Made by a program: the position numbers and the translations under genes. A DNA stretch of 64,000 bases from NCBI GenBank assembly GCA_003255065.1, contig QAOA01004841.1:221038-285037 (forward strand). The letters are read 5' to 3'. Each line of letters starts with the position of its first letter. Position 1 is the first letter of the stretch. Shown one piece after another: positions 1 to 10,640 of this stretch. The notes beneath the pieces were generated by a model, which was not told the DNA's origin, searched no databases, and saw only the letters and a program-made list of their open reading frames with translations. This DNA is from Cercis canadensis (taxonomy: Eukaryota; Streptophyta; Magnoliopsida; Fabales; Fabaceae).

Positions 1-929
1 AACAACCTGCCATGCAACCAGTGTAACCACTCAGAGTTTGTGGCATATGTGCTTATACATTCCACCCTACTAAAGCTTGTCCTACCCTTCAAGAGGATGC
101 CTCGGCTTGTCCTAACTAAACAGCAGTTGCAGCCAATGTTTTTTCCAACAAGCCTCAGTATTCTCAATCTCAGTATTACCAGCCTCACCAGCCAAGACAT
201 GATCTTTTTTCTACCACATACAACCCTGGTTGGAGAGACCATCCTAACCTGAGATATGGCAACATGCAGACACAACAACAACATAGTTCCCAGCCTTACC
301 AATCATACTAAAATAGGCCACTAGGATTCCAGAATAGGCAGCATTTCCAACCTACCAAGGACCAAGTCATAACTTCTAGCCAAAATGCACATAACCTAGA
401 AGAGCTCATGAAGCAATTGGCAGCTAACAATCTTCAATTCCAGCAGAGCACTGGAGCTACCATACAGAATTTGGAGACACAGATTGACCAATTAGCTTCA
501 TCAATTAGTCAATTGAAAGCTCAAGGTTCTGGCCAACTTCCCTCATAAACCATTCCAAATCCAAATGGGAAGAATATGAGTGCAATCACTCTTAGAAATG
601 GCAAGTCAGTTTCGGTTCCTGTACCTACAGTCTAGAGCAAGCTCAGTAAACCTATTTTTGACCCTACTACCAGTTCTAGCCAAAGTAGTCATACTCCAGA
701 GATACCACAGCAAGAGAAGATCCCTCATTCTGTGCCTCTGCCCTTCCCACAGAGAGCCCTTCAATCCAAAAAATTGGATGAGGCAAAGAAAGAGAGGGAG
801 TTTCTAGAGACATTTAGGAGAGTTGAAATCAACATTCCATTGCTAGAGGCAATCAAGCAGATTCCGAAATATGCAAAGTTTTTGAAAGAGTTGTGCATTC
901 ATAAGAGGAGGCTAAAGGGCAATGAATGA
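1..929 (+). pseudogene. Athila-like gag, C-terminal part, broken
   Basis: Corresponds to unit B 6298-7215. In pieces it encodes the Gln/Pro-rich stretch around the CGIC-type cysteine motif, the segment reading EELMKQLAANNLQFQQS, and the basic helical segment FRRVEINIPLLEAIKQIPKY before the protease. The reading frame is broken by several stops (for example the TAA near 546) and by shifts, so no intact Gag can be made. The last open piece is 732-929; it ends in a TGA just before the protease frame. Recognised by alignment with unit B and by the general Athila Gag pattern. Confidence 0.75.
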
Positions 930-935
930 GTCAGT

Positions 936-1700
936 ATGAGCCAGAATGTTTTTGCCCTCATTCAACCTATGCCTCAGAAGTGCCAAGATCTTGGGACTTT
1001 TACTATATCTTGTGTCATTGGAAAATGCAAATTTGAAAATGCTATGTTGGACCTTGGAGCTTCTATCAATGTCATGCCAAAGTCAGTATTTCAGTCACTT
1101 GGACTCGGACCTTTGCAATCAACAGAAGTAGTGATTCAACTGGCCAATAGAAGTAATGCTTACCTTACCGGACTCATTGAAGATGTGCTAGTCCAAGTTA
1201 ATGAGTTGATCTTCCCAGCAGACTTCTATATTCTAGACATGGAGGGAGAGCCAACAAGTAGCAGGACTCCAATCACTCTTGGGAGACCTTTCCTCAAGAC
1301 CGCCAGAACCAAGTTAGATGTGCATGCAAGAATCCTTTCCATGGACTTTGGTGATAGTATTGTTCAATTTAATATCTTTGATGCCATGAAATACTCCGTG
1401 GAAGACCATTCTCTTTACTGCATTGATATTATTGATGAGTTAGTCGATGAGGTTTATGATAGCTCTTCTTCTGAATTTCCCGAGTCATTACTTTTGGATG
1501 ATTCTATATGTTGTAGTTGTGATCATAATTTTGTTTGCTTTGCTTGCTCTAAGATTGCTGCATTCTTGAGATATGGTGATTCTGATGAATCTATTTCTAC
1601 AAAATTTGAAAAAGACTCTCAAGGGACAACCCAAGGCTTCATGAGAGTGGTCTTTGACCCAGGTATCTTGTTGTGCTTATTGCGAATTAAAGGAAGATGA
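936..1700 (+). CDS. Athila-type retroviral aspartic protease with Cys-rich tail
   Basis: An open frame of 254 codons. The protease core lies at about residues 20-130: the active-site motif is MLDLGASINVMP (D-L-G-A, the form usual in Athila), followed by an LGRPFL motif near residue 116. After residue 145 comes an acidic segment (DIIDELVDEVYDS) and one Cys-rich module reading CCSCDHNFVCFACSKI, which could bind a metal. The frame ends with GFMRVVFDPGILLCLL and stops. In complete Athila elements a comparable Cys-rich spacer leads into reverse transcriptase; here nothing follows. The frame has no good start of its own and was probably part of a Gag-Pol reading frame. Unlikely to act on its own now. 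Confidence 0.75.
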   Translation: MSQNVFALIQPMPQKCQDLGTFTISCVIGKCKFENAMLDLGASINVMPKSVFQSLGLGPLQSTEVVIQLANRSNAYLTGLIEDVLVQVNELIFPADFYILDMEGEPTSSRTPITLGRPFLKTARTKLDVHARILSMDFGDSIVQFNIFDAMKYSVEDHSLYCIDIIDELVDEVYDSSSSEFPESLLLDDSICCSCDHNFVCFACSKIAAFLRYGDSDESISTKFEKDSQGTTQGFMRVVFDPGILLCLLRIKGR

Positions 1701-3007
1701 CACCAGCTTCAGGGGAGTTCTCTTTCTGGTTATGTTTTTGTTGCTATTTTTATTGTCATTCTGCATATTGTTCTAGCCTTCTTTTTGCATTTTCCATAGC
1801 ACTTTAAGAATTTTAAAAGTTGTGAGTTTGAAGCAATTGTCATTTAGAGGTTTCTAGCATGATTGAATTATTTCTTACATCTTTTAGTTAGCTAGTTTGG
1901 TGATAAAATTTGTTGTGATGGATTGAGCTTGATAGTGCATACCTAGTGAGTTTTTGAGCCTATTGTCATTCTCTATTTCTTTCTTGTGTGCATTGTTCTC
2001 ATGATTTTTGTTGCTCTAGAACTTGCTTTGCTTTTTTTTTAGATTACATTATCATATGCATACATGAATGCGATGAAGGCCATCTTTTCTTTCTTTTATG
2101 ATAGCTAGCCAAATAACCTACCTAACATCTTTTGCCTTGCTTTCCCCCCTTGAGCCTAATTTTCCCATTCTTTCATTTAGCTCATTGCAAGCTTTTAGTG
2201 TAAAACCATGTTTCTACCAACCTTAGGGAGTATCAAAGCATTGGTTTAATTTTTGATGAGTTTCTATTTATCCGGGACGAACAAAGTTCTAATTATGGGG
2301 GGGGGGGGAGGATTTGTACAAATTGAAAGAAAAATTAGCTAGGTGAAAAGAAAAGAAATAGTAGCAAAAGAAAAGAAAGAAAATTCTGTTAAAAAAATCA
2401 AAAAAGAAAATGCAAAGAAAAAGAAAATAAAAGTAGTGGTTTTCCTTCCAAAGAAGAAGTGTGTAAAGAAAATTGCATAGAGCTTTTGGGTAAAAATTTG
2501 TGTGCTAAGTGTTGGTTTTAACTCATCATTCCCAATGTTCTCATGCTCTCTTTGGTTTTAACTTGTCATATCCATACTTCCTATTACATTATTTCCCTCT
2601 CCTTGGCCCCATTACATCCTTAAATAAAGTCCTTCTGATTTATGCATGCATGTGTTTGAAGTAGTGGAAATTAGAAAATAAGAAAGTTTATGGTAGTGCA
2701 ATTTGTCATGAGATGTTTCTGAGTAAAACACTTACCCTTAAACACTTGAGGGATTGAAAGTGTATCTTGTGAGGCTCTATCATTTTTAGTCGATTCAATT
2801 ATATTGAAATTACCATGCTTGTTGGTTGAAAGTGCAAAGAAGAAATTCATGAGTGTCTTTGATCCTTTTAAGTTTTGATTGTTCTTCTTGCTCATTTAAC
2901 TTTTGCATTTTTGTTCTTGTTTGGAAATGTCTCTTAGTTGTTTTCCTTGTTCCCTAGTTTTACTTCTAGTTTGCTCGGGACGAACAAATGATAACTGTGG
3001 GGGGATT
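1701..3007 (+). other. 3' non-coding part of Athila-like unit A
   Basis: No coding sequence seen. It aligns with 8282-8755 of unit B up to the point where unit B is interrupted. It is T-rich, with an A/G-rich tract (about 2320-2470) and a run of G near 2298-2310. The phrase GGGACGAACAAA occurs twice, at about 2275 and 2978, each time followed by a G-run. The second copy is the polypurine tract next to the LTR; the first looks like a duplicated or internal polypurine tract. Confidence 0.6.
2995..3007 (+). promoter_or_regulatory. Polypurine tract of Athila-like element
   Basis: CTGTGGGGGGATT stands directly before the LTR start TGATAATCACAT. This is the usual place and composition of the plus-strand DNA primer in LTR elements. 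Confidence 0.7.
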
Positions 3008-4988
3008 TGATAATCACATTTTCTATACAGTAATTAACCCTCATATTTAGTGTCTTAAATTTCTTTTAGTGCTTAATTGAGTGAGTTTGGCCTTATTTCA
3101 TAAGTTTGGATTCATTTGGACTTAATTGTTTCATTCAGCATTATTAGAGTTTTGATACTGTTTCTGTATCTCGGGTATATCTTTAGTTCTGTATGTCTAA
3201 AAATTGTGAATCTTGCCTTGTAGGAAATCGAAGAGGATTATCTACAACTTTCATTCAGACCTCCAAGGCCAATTCGGACGTTCAGTGGGTCAAATTTGAC
3301 CCGAAAGTCAGAGCAGAGATGCTGCCTCTGGATCCTGACTCGCATGCAGAGTATGGACCATAACTTGGGCTGTAAATGTCGTATGGACTTGAAACTAGTT
3401 TCATTGGAAAGCTAAGATGCAGATCTTTAATTGTTGTGAATACCAGTTCTCTAAATTATGTCGTTTTAATGGTCTTATTGTCTATCAAATCTGGCTGATT
3501 AGTCCAAAGACCTCCACATACCTCTTAAGAGTTAATTAGGCTTAACTCCCTCAATTCAGGGCCTATTTGAAGCTGAGGTCCAGAGGATTAAACCTATGTT
3601 AAGGGTATTTTGGGTTTGTACTAAATTTCTGATGTTATAATTAGGTTAAAAGAGGCAACATTTTCATTATTGGAGGTAGACAATTTTTAGGCAACTTTTG
3701 TTTTCTCTCTTGAAAATTCTGGAACTCTTTGATTTATGACTGCACTTCTCCATTGGAGCTTGGATTTCATGACTATGGAGAAGTAGAATCCTTGTAACCA
3801 AGTTAGACTCCTGATTAAATTCGATTTTGATTTTGAGATTATGTTCTTAATTGGATTAAACTTAATGCAATTTCTTCTTCTTTGAATTTCTGCCTTGCTT
3901 TAATCTTTATATGAATTCATGGAGATCTTTGTGATTTATATGGATATTGAAGTAAGAAATAGAATTTAGATTGATCAATCTTTAATCTGTGGTTAGAACT
4001 CAAAGAAGCTATGCTATGCTAATTGATGTTCAATTTTTAGATTAATCACTAATTCCTTAGTCTTCGTGATTACAAGATTAGTGATTGTATGTAGTTAATC
4101 GAATCTTAAGTGATAACTCAGTAGCAACAATTGATCATAATTAGAGATATCAGTTGTGATTAAACTCAATTAGTAATGCTGCATTAGGACTTAATCACTT
4201 ATGTTAATTTAGGATGAATCAAACTGGTTTTTGATGGATGTCTAGCTAGGTTACGCCTTTAATCAATTGTATTAATCTTTGTTTAATTTTGCAATTTACT
4301 ATTATAAACTTGTTTCAAAAATCCCTTGTTCTTAAACTTGAAATTATTAATTACACATTGCATTCCTTTTGAGAGACTTCTCGGATCATGCCCTCTATTG
4401 CATTATATTTAGGAGATTCGTTTTAATTTAATTGGATTAGCGATAATTCCGATCAATGTCTAGCTAGGTTACATTTTTATCAATAGATTTAATCCCTGTT
4501 TAATTCTGCAATTTAATATTTGACAATACTTTCTATCCATTACTTTTTGTCCATATCTTTCTGTCGTTTACTTTCTGTTGATTATTTTCTGTCGATTACT
4601 TTTTGTTGTTTACTTTCTGTCGGTTACTTTCTGTTAATTACTTTCTGTCGTTTACTTTCTGTCGATTACTTTTTATCGATTACTTTATGTTGTTTACTTT
4701 CTGTCCATTATTTTCTATCCATTACTTTCTGTCCATTACTTTCTGTCCATTACTTTCTATCGATTACTTTTTGTCCATTATTTTCTGTCATTTACTTTCT
4801 GTTGATCACTTTCAGTTTACCACTTTCATTTTCTTTCTGTTGATTACTTCTACAAATCAAACCCCCTGTTAATTAAACTCCCTAATCAGAGTGGTCCAAT
4901 GGTTCGACTCGGTGTTATCTTATGCTGCAAGTAGCTTTGGTGAACCGGATATAAATTGTTTAATTTGATTAGCCTCGGCAGCTCATCA
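3008..4988 (+). repeat. Athila-like LTR shared by units A and B
   Basis: About 1980 bp, starting TGATAATCAC after a polypurine tract and ending CAGCTCATCA just before a primer binding site, so it has TG...CA ends within the short inverted pair TGAT/ATCA. It is the 3' LTR of unit A and also the 5' LTR of unit B. Inside are a 14-bp tandem repeat (4526-4862) and a twice-occurring block with TCTAGCTAGGTTAC (near 4240 and 4457). The boundaries come from the polypurine tract and primer site, because no second LTR copy is in the window to compare. Confidence 0.8.
4526..4862 (+). repeat. 14-bp tandem repeat inside the LTR
   Basis: Roughly 20 head-to-tail copies of a 14-bp unit close to TTACTTTCTGTCGA, with variants at the last three positions (TTGA, TCCA, TCGT). 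The unit contains no stop in any forward frame, which creates apparent open frames of about 90-107 codons that are not genes. Confidence 0.9.
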
Positions 4989-4990
4989 AA

Positions 4991-5006
4991 TTTTGGCGCC
5001 ATTGCC
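4991..5006 (+). promoter_or_regulatory. Primer binding site of Athila-like unit B
   Basis: TTTTGGCGCCATTGCC begins two bases after the LTR end. It matches the TGGCGCCGTTGCC type of primer site that is standard in Athila-like elements, with one mismatch. It proves that the LTR at 3008-4988 serves as a 5' LTR for unit B. Confidence 0.8.
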
Positions 5007-5331
5007 AACGACTATTCTAGCTTTGATCAATTTGATTAAGAGTATAATTGACTGACTGTTAACTTTTTCATTAACCCCTTTCTAAGATTTTTATTTTATT
5101 TTATTTGATTTTTGAGTTCCATTTTCATCTAGCTTTCATTCTGTGGTGGTCTCATAATTTTTAAAAATGTTTAGATGCTTCAGCTAGTGTTATTTTGGTG
5201 TGTTTATGCCTCTGTCTAGTGTATTATGTGTGATTCTGTTTTAGCCCTTTTCTGTCACTATTTCTGTGTTTTTGTGTCTTGTTCTATTTTTTAGTGTGTT
5301 TTGGCATTAGGCCACTTTGTATGCATGGTGC

Positions 5332-7073
5332 ATGACTAGGTCCTCTTGCAGTGATTTATATGATATTGATTGTGAAATTGATAAAACATTTCATAGCTAG
5401 CATAAACAATCTAGGAGAAGAGTAGCTAGTGATCCTGTGGACAATCCTATTCTTGATCCTATTATTAATCCTATTTTGAACATGGCTAACGATAACATGC
5501 ATGCTAATGTTAATCCTAATGCTAATAGGGCTGAAAATAACAATGTGCATGCTAGAACCCTTAAGGAATTGGCTACCCCTGATGTTGCTTGTCAACCTTT
5601 AGGGATCCAATATCCTGAACTTGACACTGCTTTTGAATTAAAATTTGGGTTAATACACTTGCTTCCAAAGTTCCATGGTCTTGCAGGTGAAGATCCCCAT
5701 AAGCATCTGAAGGAATTCCATGTGGTATGTTCCACTATGAAGCCACAAGGAATTTCTGAAGAACATGTCAAATTAAGGGCATTCCCTTTCTCCCTTGCGG
5801 ATGCAGCTAATGATTGGTTGTATTACCTTTCACAAGGCTCGGTTATGAATTGGAATGACTTGAAGAGATTATTTCTTGAGAAGTTTTACCTTGCCTCTAG
5901 GACTGCTGCAATTAGAAAAGATATTTGTGGTATAAGGCAGCTTCCAGGAAAGACCTTACATGAATATTGGAAAAGATTCACTAAGTTGTGCTCAAGCTGT
6001 CCTCACCATCAAATTAGTGACCAGTTATTGCTCTAGTATTGCTATGAAGGTTTCTCACCTATGGATAGATGTATGATTGATGCTGCCAGTAAAGGAGCAT
6101 TGGTGGACAAAACCCCAGAGGCTGCCAGGAATTTAATTTCTAAAATGGTTGACAATTCCCAATAGTTTGGTGTTCGGATGGTTCATACCACTAGAGGACT
6201 CAATGAGGTTATTGTATCAACTGTTGACCAACAGAGGGTGGAGCATAGACTTGATGAGTTGACATCCTTGGTGAGGCAGTTAGCCATGGGGCAACATCAA
6301 CAACCTGCCATGCAACCAGTGCAGCCACTCAGAGTTTGTGGCATATGTGCTTGTACCTCCTACCCTACTGAAGCTTGTCCTACCCTTTAAGAGGATGCCT
6401 CTGCCTATCCTAACAGCTGCATCCAATGTTTTCCCCAACAAGCCTCAGTATTCTCAATCTCAGTATTACCAGCCAAGACATGATTCTTTTCTACCACATA
6501 CAACCTTGGTTGGAGAGACCATCCTAACCTGAGATATGGCAACATGCAGCCACAACAGCAGCATAATTCCTAGCCTTACCAGTCTTACTAAAATAGACAA
6601 CCAGGATTCCAAAATAGACAACCATTCTAACCTGCCAAGGAGCAAGCCACCACTTCTAGACAAAATGCACCTAGCCTAGAAGAGCTCATGAAGCAATTAG
6701 CAGTCAATAACCTCCAATTCCAGCAGAGCATTGGAGCCACAATTCAAAATTTGGAGACTCAAATTGGCCAACTAGCTTCATTAATTAGTCAATTACAAGT
6801 TCAAGGTTCTGGTCAACCTCCTTTACAAACCATTCCCAATCCAAATGGGAAGAAGAATGTGAGTGCAATCATTCTTAGGAGTGGCAAGGAAATTCCTGAC
6901 CCTGCACCTACAATTACAAATTCCAGTAGTAGTCAGAGTAAACTAAGTGTGCTAGTGGCTGAACCTAGAGCTTCCAGCCAAAGTAATCCTACTCCAGAGA
7001 TGCCACAACAACAGAAGACTACTCATTCTATCCTTCTACCCTTTCCATAGAGAGCCCTTTAATCCAAAAAAAA
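5332..7073 (+). pseudogene. Athila-like gag, broken
   Basis: The natural start is probably the ATG at 5332 (MTRSSCSDLYDIDCEID), with a TAG at codon 23. The long open part from about 5401 to 6036 holds the retrotransposon Gag capsid domain (LPKFHGLAGEDPHKHLKEF, then DAANDWLYYL and FLEKFYLASRTAAIR). A TAG near 6034 ends it. The same frame continues with further stops into a C-terminal region with a CGICACTSYPTEACPTL cysteine motif (about 6330-6390), a Gln/Pro-rich segment and the EELMKQLAVNNLQFQQS segment. A frame change near 7050-7074 separates it from the protease. In an active element Gag would form the virus-like particle; here it is dead. Confidence 0.8.
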
Positions 7074-8281
7074 ATGGATGAGACAGAGAAAGAAAAGGAG
7101 CTTCTGGACACATTTAGAAGAGTTGAGATCAACATTCCACTGTTAGAGGCAATCAAGAAAATTCCAAAATATGCAAGGTTCCTGAAGGAGTTGTGCACTA
7201 ACAAGAGGAAGTTAAAGGGCAATGAACGAGTCAGTATGGGCCAGAATGTCTCTGCCCTCATTCAACCTATGCCTAAGAAGTGCCAAGATCCTGGAACTTT
7301 TATCATACCTCGTGTCATTGGAAACTGCAAGTTTGAACATGCTATGTTGGACTTTGGAACTTCTATCAATGTCATGCCCAAGTCAGTTTTTCAGTCACTT
7401 GGATTAGGACCTTTGCAGCCAACAGCAGTAGTGATCCAATTAACAAACAGAAGTAATGCATACCCTGCTGGCCTAATTGAGGATGTACTAGTTCGAGTTA
7501 ATGAATTATTTTTCCCTGTTGACTTCTACATCTTAGACATGGAGGGTAATCAACAAACAGCAAGAATCCAATCATTTTTTAGAGACTTTTCCTCAAGACT
7601 TCCAAAACCAAGATAGATGTGCATTCCGTAACCTTTTCCATGGAGTTCGGTGATAGTATAGTGCAATTTAATATCCTTAATGCTATGAGATATCCCATGG
7701 AAGACCATTCTCTTTACTGCATTGATATTATTGATGAGTTAGTTGATGAGGTTTATGATAGCTGTCATTTTGAATTTCCTAAGTCACTGCTTTTGGATGA
7801 TTCTATATGTTGTAGCTGTGATAGTAATTCTGTTTGCTTTGCTTGCTCTGAGATTACTAGATTCTTAGAAAGGGATGATGATTCTATGTGTTGTAATTGT
7901 GGTGTTGATTCTGTTTGCTTTGCTTGCCCTGAAATTGCTGCATTTTTAAAAAGTGACGATTTTGTCACAGAGGCTGTGGTAGTTGATGATATTGCAGTGG
8001 TAGTTGATGATCCTGTAGAGGTAGTTGATGTGTTATATGCTGATTTCCCTGATTTTATGGGTTTAGAGGATTCTGTCCAATGTCATTCATGTGTTGATTG
8101 TGATAGTGATATTAATTGTACTGTTTGCTCTAAGATTGCTGCATTCTTGAGATATGGTGATTCTGATGAATTTGTTTTTATAGAATTTGAAAAAGACTCT
8201 CAAGGGACAACCCAAGGCTTCGTGAGAGTGGTCTTTGACCCAGGTATCTTGATGTGCTTGTTGAAAATAAAAGGAAGATGA
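7074..8281 (+). pseudogene. Athila-type protease with three Cys-rich modules, frameshifted
   Basis: Two open pieces (7074-7616 and 7619-8281) that form one frame in unit A, split here by a frameshift near 7600. The active-site motif is degraded to MLDFGTSINVMP. The second piece carries the tail. Where unit A has one Cys-rich module, unit B has three in a row: ICCSCDSNSVCFACSEI (about 7807), MCCNCGVDSVCFACPEI (about 7888) and a diverged third with CHSCVDCDSDINCTVC (about 8080). An acidic Val/Asp stretch separates the second and third. It ends with the same GFVRVVFDPGI segment as unit A. Confidence 0.75.
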
Positions 8282-8755
8282 CACCAACTTCAAGGGAGTT
8301 CTCTTTCTGATTATTTTTCTGCCATTGTATTCTATGTTTCATTTTATTTTTCTATTTTTATTCTCATTCTGCACATCTTTCCACCTTTTCCTTTTTGCAT
8401 TTTCTATAGCACTTTAAGAATTGTAAAGGTTGTGAGCTTGAAGCAATTGTCATTTTGAGGTTTCTAGCATAATTGAATTATTTCTTACATCTTTTAGTTA
8501 GCTAGTTTGGTGATAAAATTTGTTATGATGGATTGAGTTTGATAGTGCATACCTACTGAATTTTTGAGCTTATTGTCATTCTTTATTTCTTTCTTGTGTG
8601 CATTGTGCTTATGATGTTTGATGCTCTAGAACTTGCTTTGTTTCTTTTTGAGATTACATTATCTTATGCATGCATAAATGTGATGAATGCCATCTTTTCT
8701 TTCTTTTATGCTAGTTAGCCAAATAGCCTACCTAACATATTTTTCCTTGCTTTCT
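8282..8755 (+). other. 3' non-coding part of Athila-like unit B
   Basis: Non-coding; matches 1701-2150 of unit A and stops abruptly after CCTTGCTTTC, where unit A continues with a C-run. Confidence 0.65.
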
Positions 8756-9037
8756 CACGGAAGAATTCTGTGAGAAATTTAAAAACCCTAATTTTAACTT
8801 TAATGAAATGGTGTGTTTCGTTTCTCACAAAATTTGTCATGGAAAAGTTTTTCGTGAGAAATTCCATGAGAAAATTGAATTTCTTGCTAAAAACTTTTTC
8901 GGGAGAAATTCCGTGAGAATCTCCTATAGAATGCTATTCCATGAGAATCTCCTATGGAATGCTATTCCGTGAGAAATTCTCATGGAATTTTGTTCAGTGA
9001 GAAAATTTCACAAGAAATCACGTGTTTTCTTGTAGTG
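8756..9037 (+). mobile_element. Right end of a CACTA transposon (remnant)
   Basis: Ends in TTTTCTTGTAGTG at 9025-9037, the reverse complement of the CACTACAAGAAAA terminus seen at 18001 and 40470. The body is a dense set of short direct and inverted motifs built on TTCTCACGGAATTTC/GAAATTCCGTGAGAA, typical of CACTA subterminal repeats, but with a different core from the CCAACGGAAATT core of the two large CACTA elements. So this is another CACTA family. No left terminus is seen; the left side joins Athila-like DNA directly. Confidence 0.7.
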
Positions 9038-10140
9038 CTAATACCATGTAAACAAAATCTAATTGTGGAAGAATGACTTATCATATTTCATTGATATATG
9101 ATGTTTAATACAAGTGTAGGATACTAAGAATTACAAATAATATTTTGCAAGTTTGAATTTAAACCTATTGTAGACATCATTTTTTTGTCTATATAAGTTT
9201 TTGTTTTTGTCAAAAAAAAAATGCATGCATGCATCATTTTAAAAGTTTTGTGCTCTTGGGCTTGGGTTCTTTTGAAAACACAATCATTTTTTTTTTTGCA
9301 AAATTCATAAGTATAGCCTAACTTTTCTAAGCCCAATTGGTCCATTTTTATTTATAGTATTTTTTTATTTTGTAAATTTAAAGCATTTTTCTAAAAATAA
9401 AAAAAAATGTTAGTNAAAATAAAAAAAATGTTAGTAAATAAGTTACAAAAAAATTTATTTTTTACTTTTGCATCCTAAAATCTACTTAGACCAATGGGAA
9501 TGCAAGGGAAAGTCTCCCAAAGGTTTTGATTGGTCCAAAATTTCCATGTAGCATTAGGGTACTTTGGGAAAAAGGGCAAATTTGAAAGACAAAGATAAGA
9601 GAAATAGAACCGGATAGAGAAGGAAGGTGATAGGAAGATGAGTGAGGGACAAGAGGAAAGTGAGGGAAAGAGAAAAGGAAGGTGCTAGGAAATTTCATGA
9701 AATAGAACCGGATAGAGAGGGGAGAACCAAGAAGAAACATGGAGAATAGAAGGAAGAAGAAAAAAAAAAGATATAGGAAAAAGAGAGGAGGCATTCGGTG
9801 AAGAGCAAGGAGGAAGGAAAAAATGCAAAAGGGAAGAGAAGAGTGAGAGAGACCCACGGAGGTGAAGAAAAAGAACCAAAAGAAGAACCGGATAGAGAAA
9901 AAAAGGGCAGCAAGAGAGGATAGAGTTGCTAATTGATTATGCTTTTTCTAGCTTGTGTGCATGTAACTTTGCTTGATCTTGAATTTTGCTAGGAAGTTAA
10001 ATTGACGACTTTTGATCATGAATTCTGTTTAATAAGTCTATTTCTTCTATTTTGATCTTTTTGTTGCTCTATACGGTATTTTTGGGTTCAATTGACGCAT
10101 TAAACTACTTTTTATTTTTATTTATTTATTTTCAAATTCA
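9038..10140. other. Non-coding, low-complexity DNA with an LTR-like trace
   Basis: GCTAATACCATGTAAAC at about 9037-9053 resembles the reverse complement of an initiator-Met primer binding site next to an LTR, so a minus-strand LTR relic may begin here, but no partner was found. 9360-9470 is A/T homopolymer-rich around the n at 9415. 9595-9930 is a strongly purine-rich strand in which AACCGGATAGAGA occurs three times (about 9608, 9707, 9887). Open frames on the other strand of this tract are by-products of composition. No gene recognised. Confidence 0.5.
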
Positions 10141-10640
10141 GATCTGTCAGCTCTCTTTGGCAATGCTCATTTTTTTTTTCTAGACATAGCTACAAAGCTT
10201 TGATTTGAGTGATTTCTATCCCATTAGAACTGGGAGGCGTATGTCTCTCATGTATAAATTTTTCAAAGCAAAATTTTCTTTTTTCTGTTCCCAATTTGTA
10301 TTTATAATTTGGCTATTTTTTTGCACTGCTGGGCTTGTCAGTTTTCTCGGGCAGCCCTCAGTTTTTATTTTTTAAATGGAGCTACAGAGCTTCGTTTTGT
10401 GTGATTCTTTTTTTTTTTTTTGGAACCGTAAGACATGTGCTTCCCATGTGTGAAAATTTTAGAATTAATTCATGTCTCCCATGCTTCTAATTTTAATTTG
10501 GATGTGGCTATTTATTGCCATATTTGTTGCTGCTGCTTTGGCCTATTTTCATTGCTATTCTGTCATGCTTTTATACTGCTGTGCTGGGCAAGTTTTGTGG
10601 CTGTCCTGGTTCAATTTTAAGGATATGTGTTGATATATTT
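10141..10640 (+). repeat. Imperfect tandem repeat of about 190 bp
   Basis: The order TCAG...CTC, a T-run, AGCTACA(A/G)AGCTT, GTGATT, CCATTAGAAC or GGAACCG, then ATGTCTC(C)CATG is seen near 10148-10270 and again near 10338-10480, with a weaker third start near 10570. Non-coding. It could be leader or LTR sequence of an older retroelement. Confidence 0.35.

Larger units (their letters stand above)
1..3007 (+). mobile_element. Athila-like non-autonomous LTR element, unit A (internal region, cut by window start)
   Basis: Ty3/gypsy internal region of the Athila type. The order is the end of gag, then an aspartic protease, then a Cys-rich tail, then a long non-coding 3' part, a polypurine tract and an LTR. 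It aligns throughout with unit B (6298-8755), so the window opens inside gag. No reverse transcriptase, RNase H or integrase lies between the protease and the LTR. Unit B has the same gap, so the deletion is older than the two copies and defines a non-autonomous family. Unit A has no LTR of its own on the left within the window. Confidence 0.85.
4989..8755 (+). mobile_element. Athila-like non-autonomous LTR element, unit B (3' end lost)
   Basis: Starts at the primer site after the shared LTR, with a leader (5007-5331), gag, protease, Cys-rich tail and part of the 3' non-coding region. It follows unit A closely until about 8755, where it breaks off and a CACTA-type end begins. Its own polypurine tract and 3' LTR are absent. 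Like unit A it lacks reverse transcriptase, RNase H and integrase. Confidence 0.85.

Noticed and set aside
4520-4872. Two overlapping open frames of 107 and 89 codons rich in Phe, Leu, Ser and Thr
   Set aside because: They lie entirely in the 14-bp tandem repeat, whose unit has no forward stop; not a gene.
8740-9037. A stem-loop or CRISPR-like array of short repeats
   Set aside because: The short motifs alternate in orientation, are not evenly spaced and end in a CACTA terminus; they are subterminal repeats. The same holds for 18001-18265, 40470-40715 and 44800-45173.
9486-9913. Three overlapping minus-strand open frames rich in Ser, Phe and Leu
   Set aside because: They are a result of a long purine-rich plus strand; no domain, and three frames are open at once.
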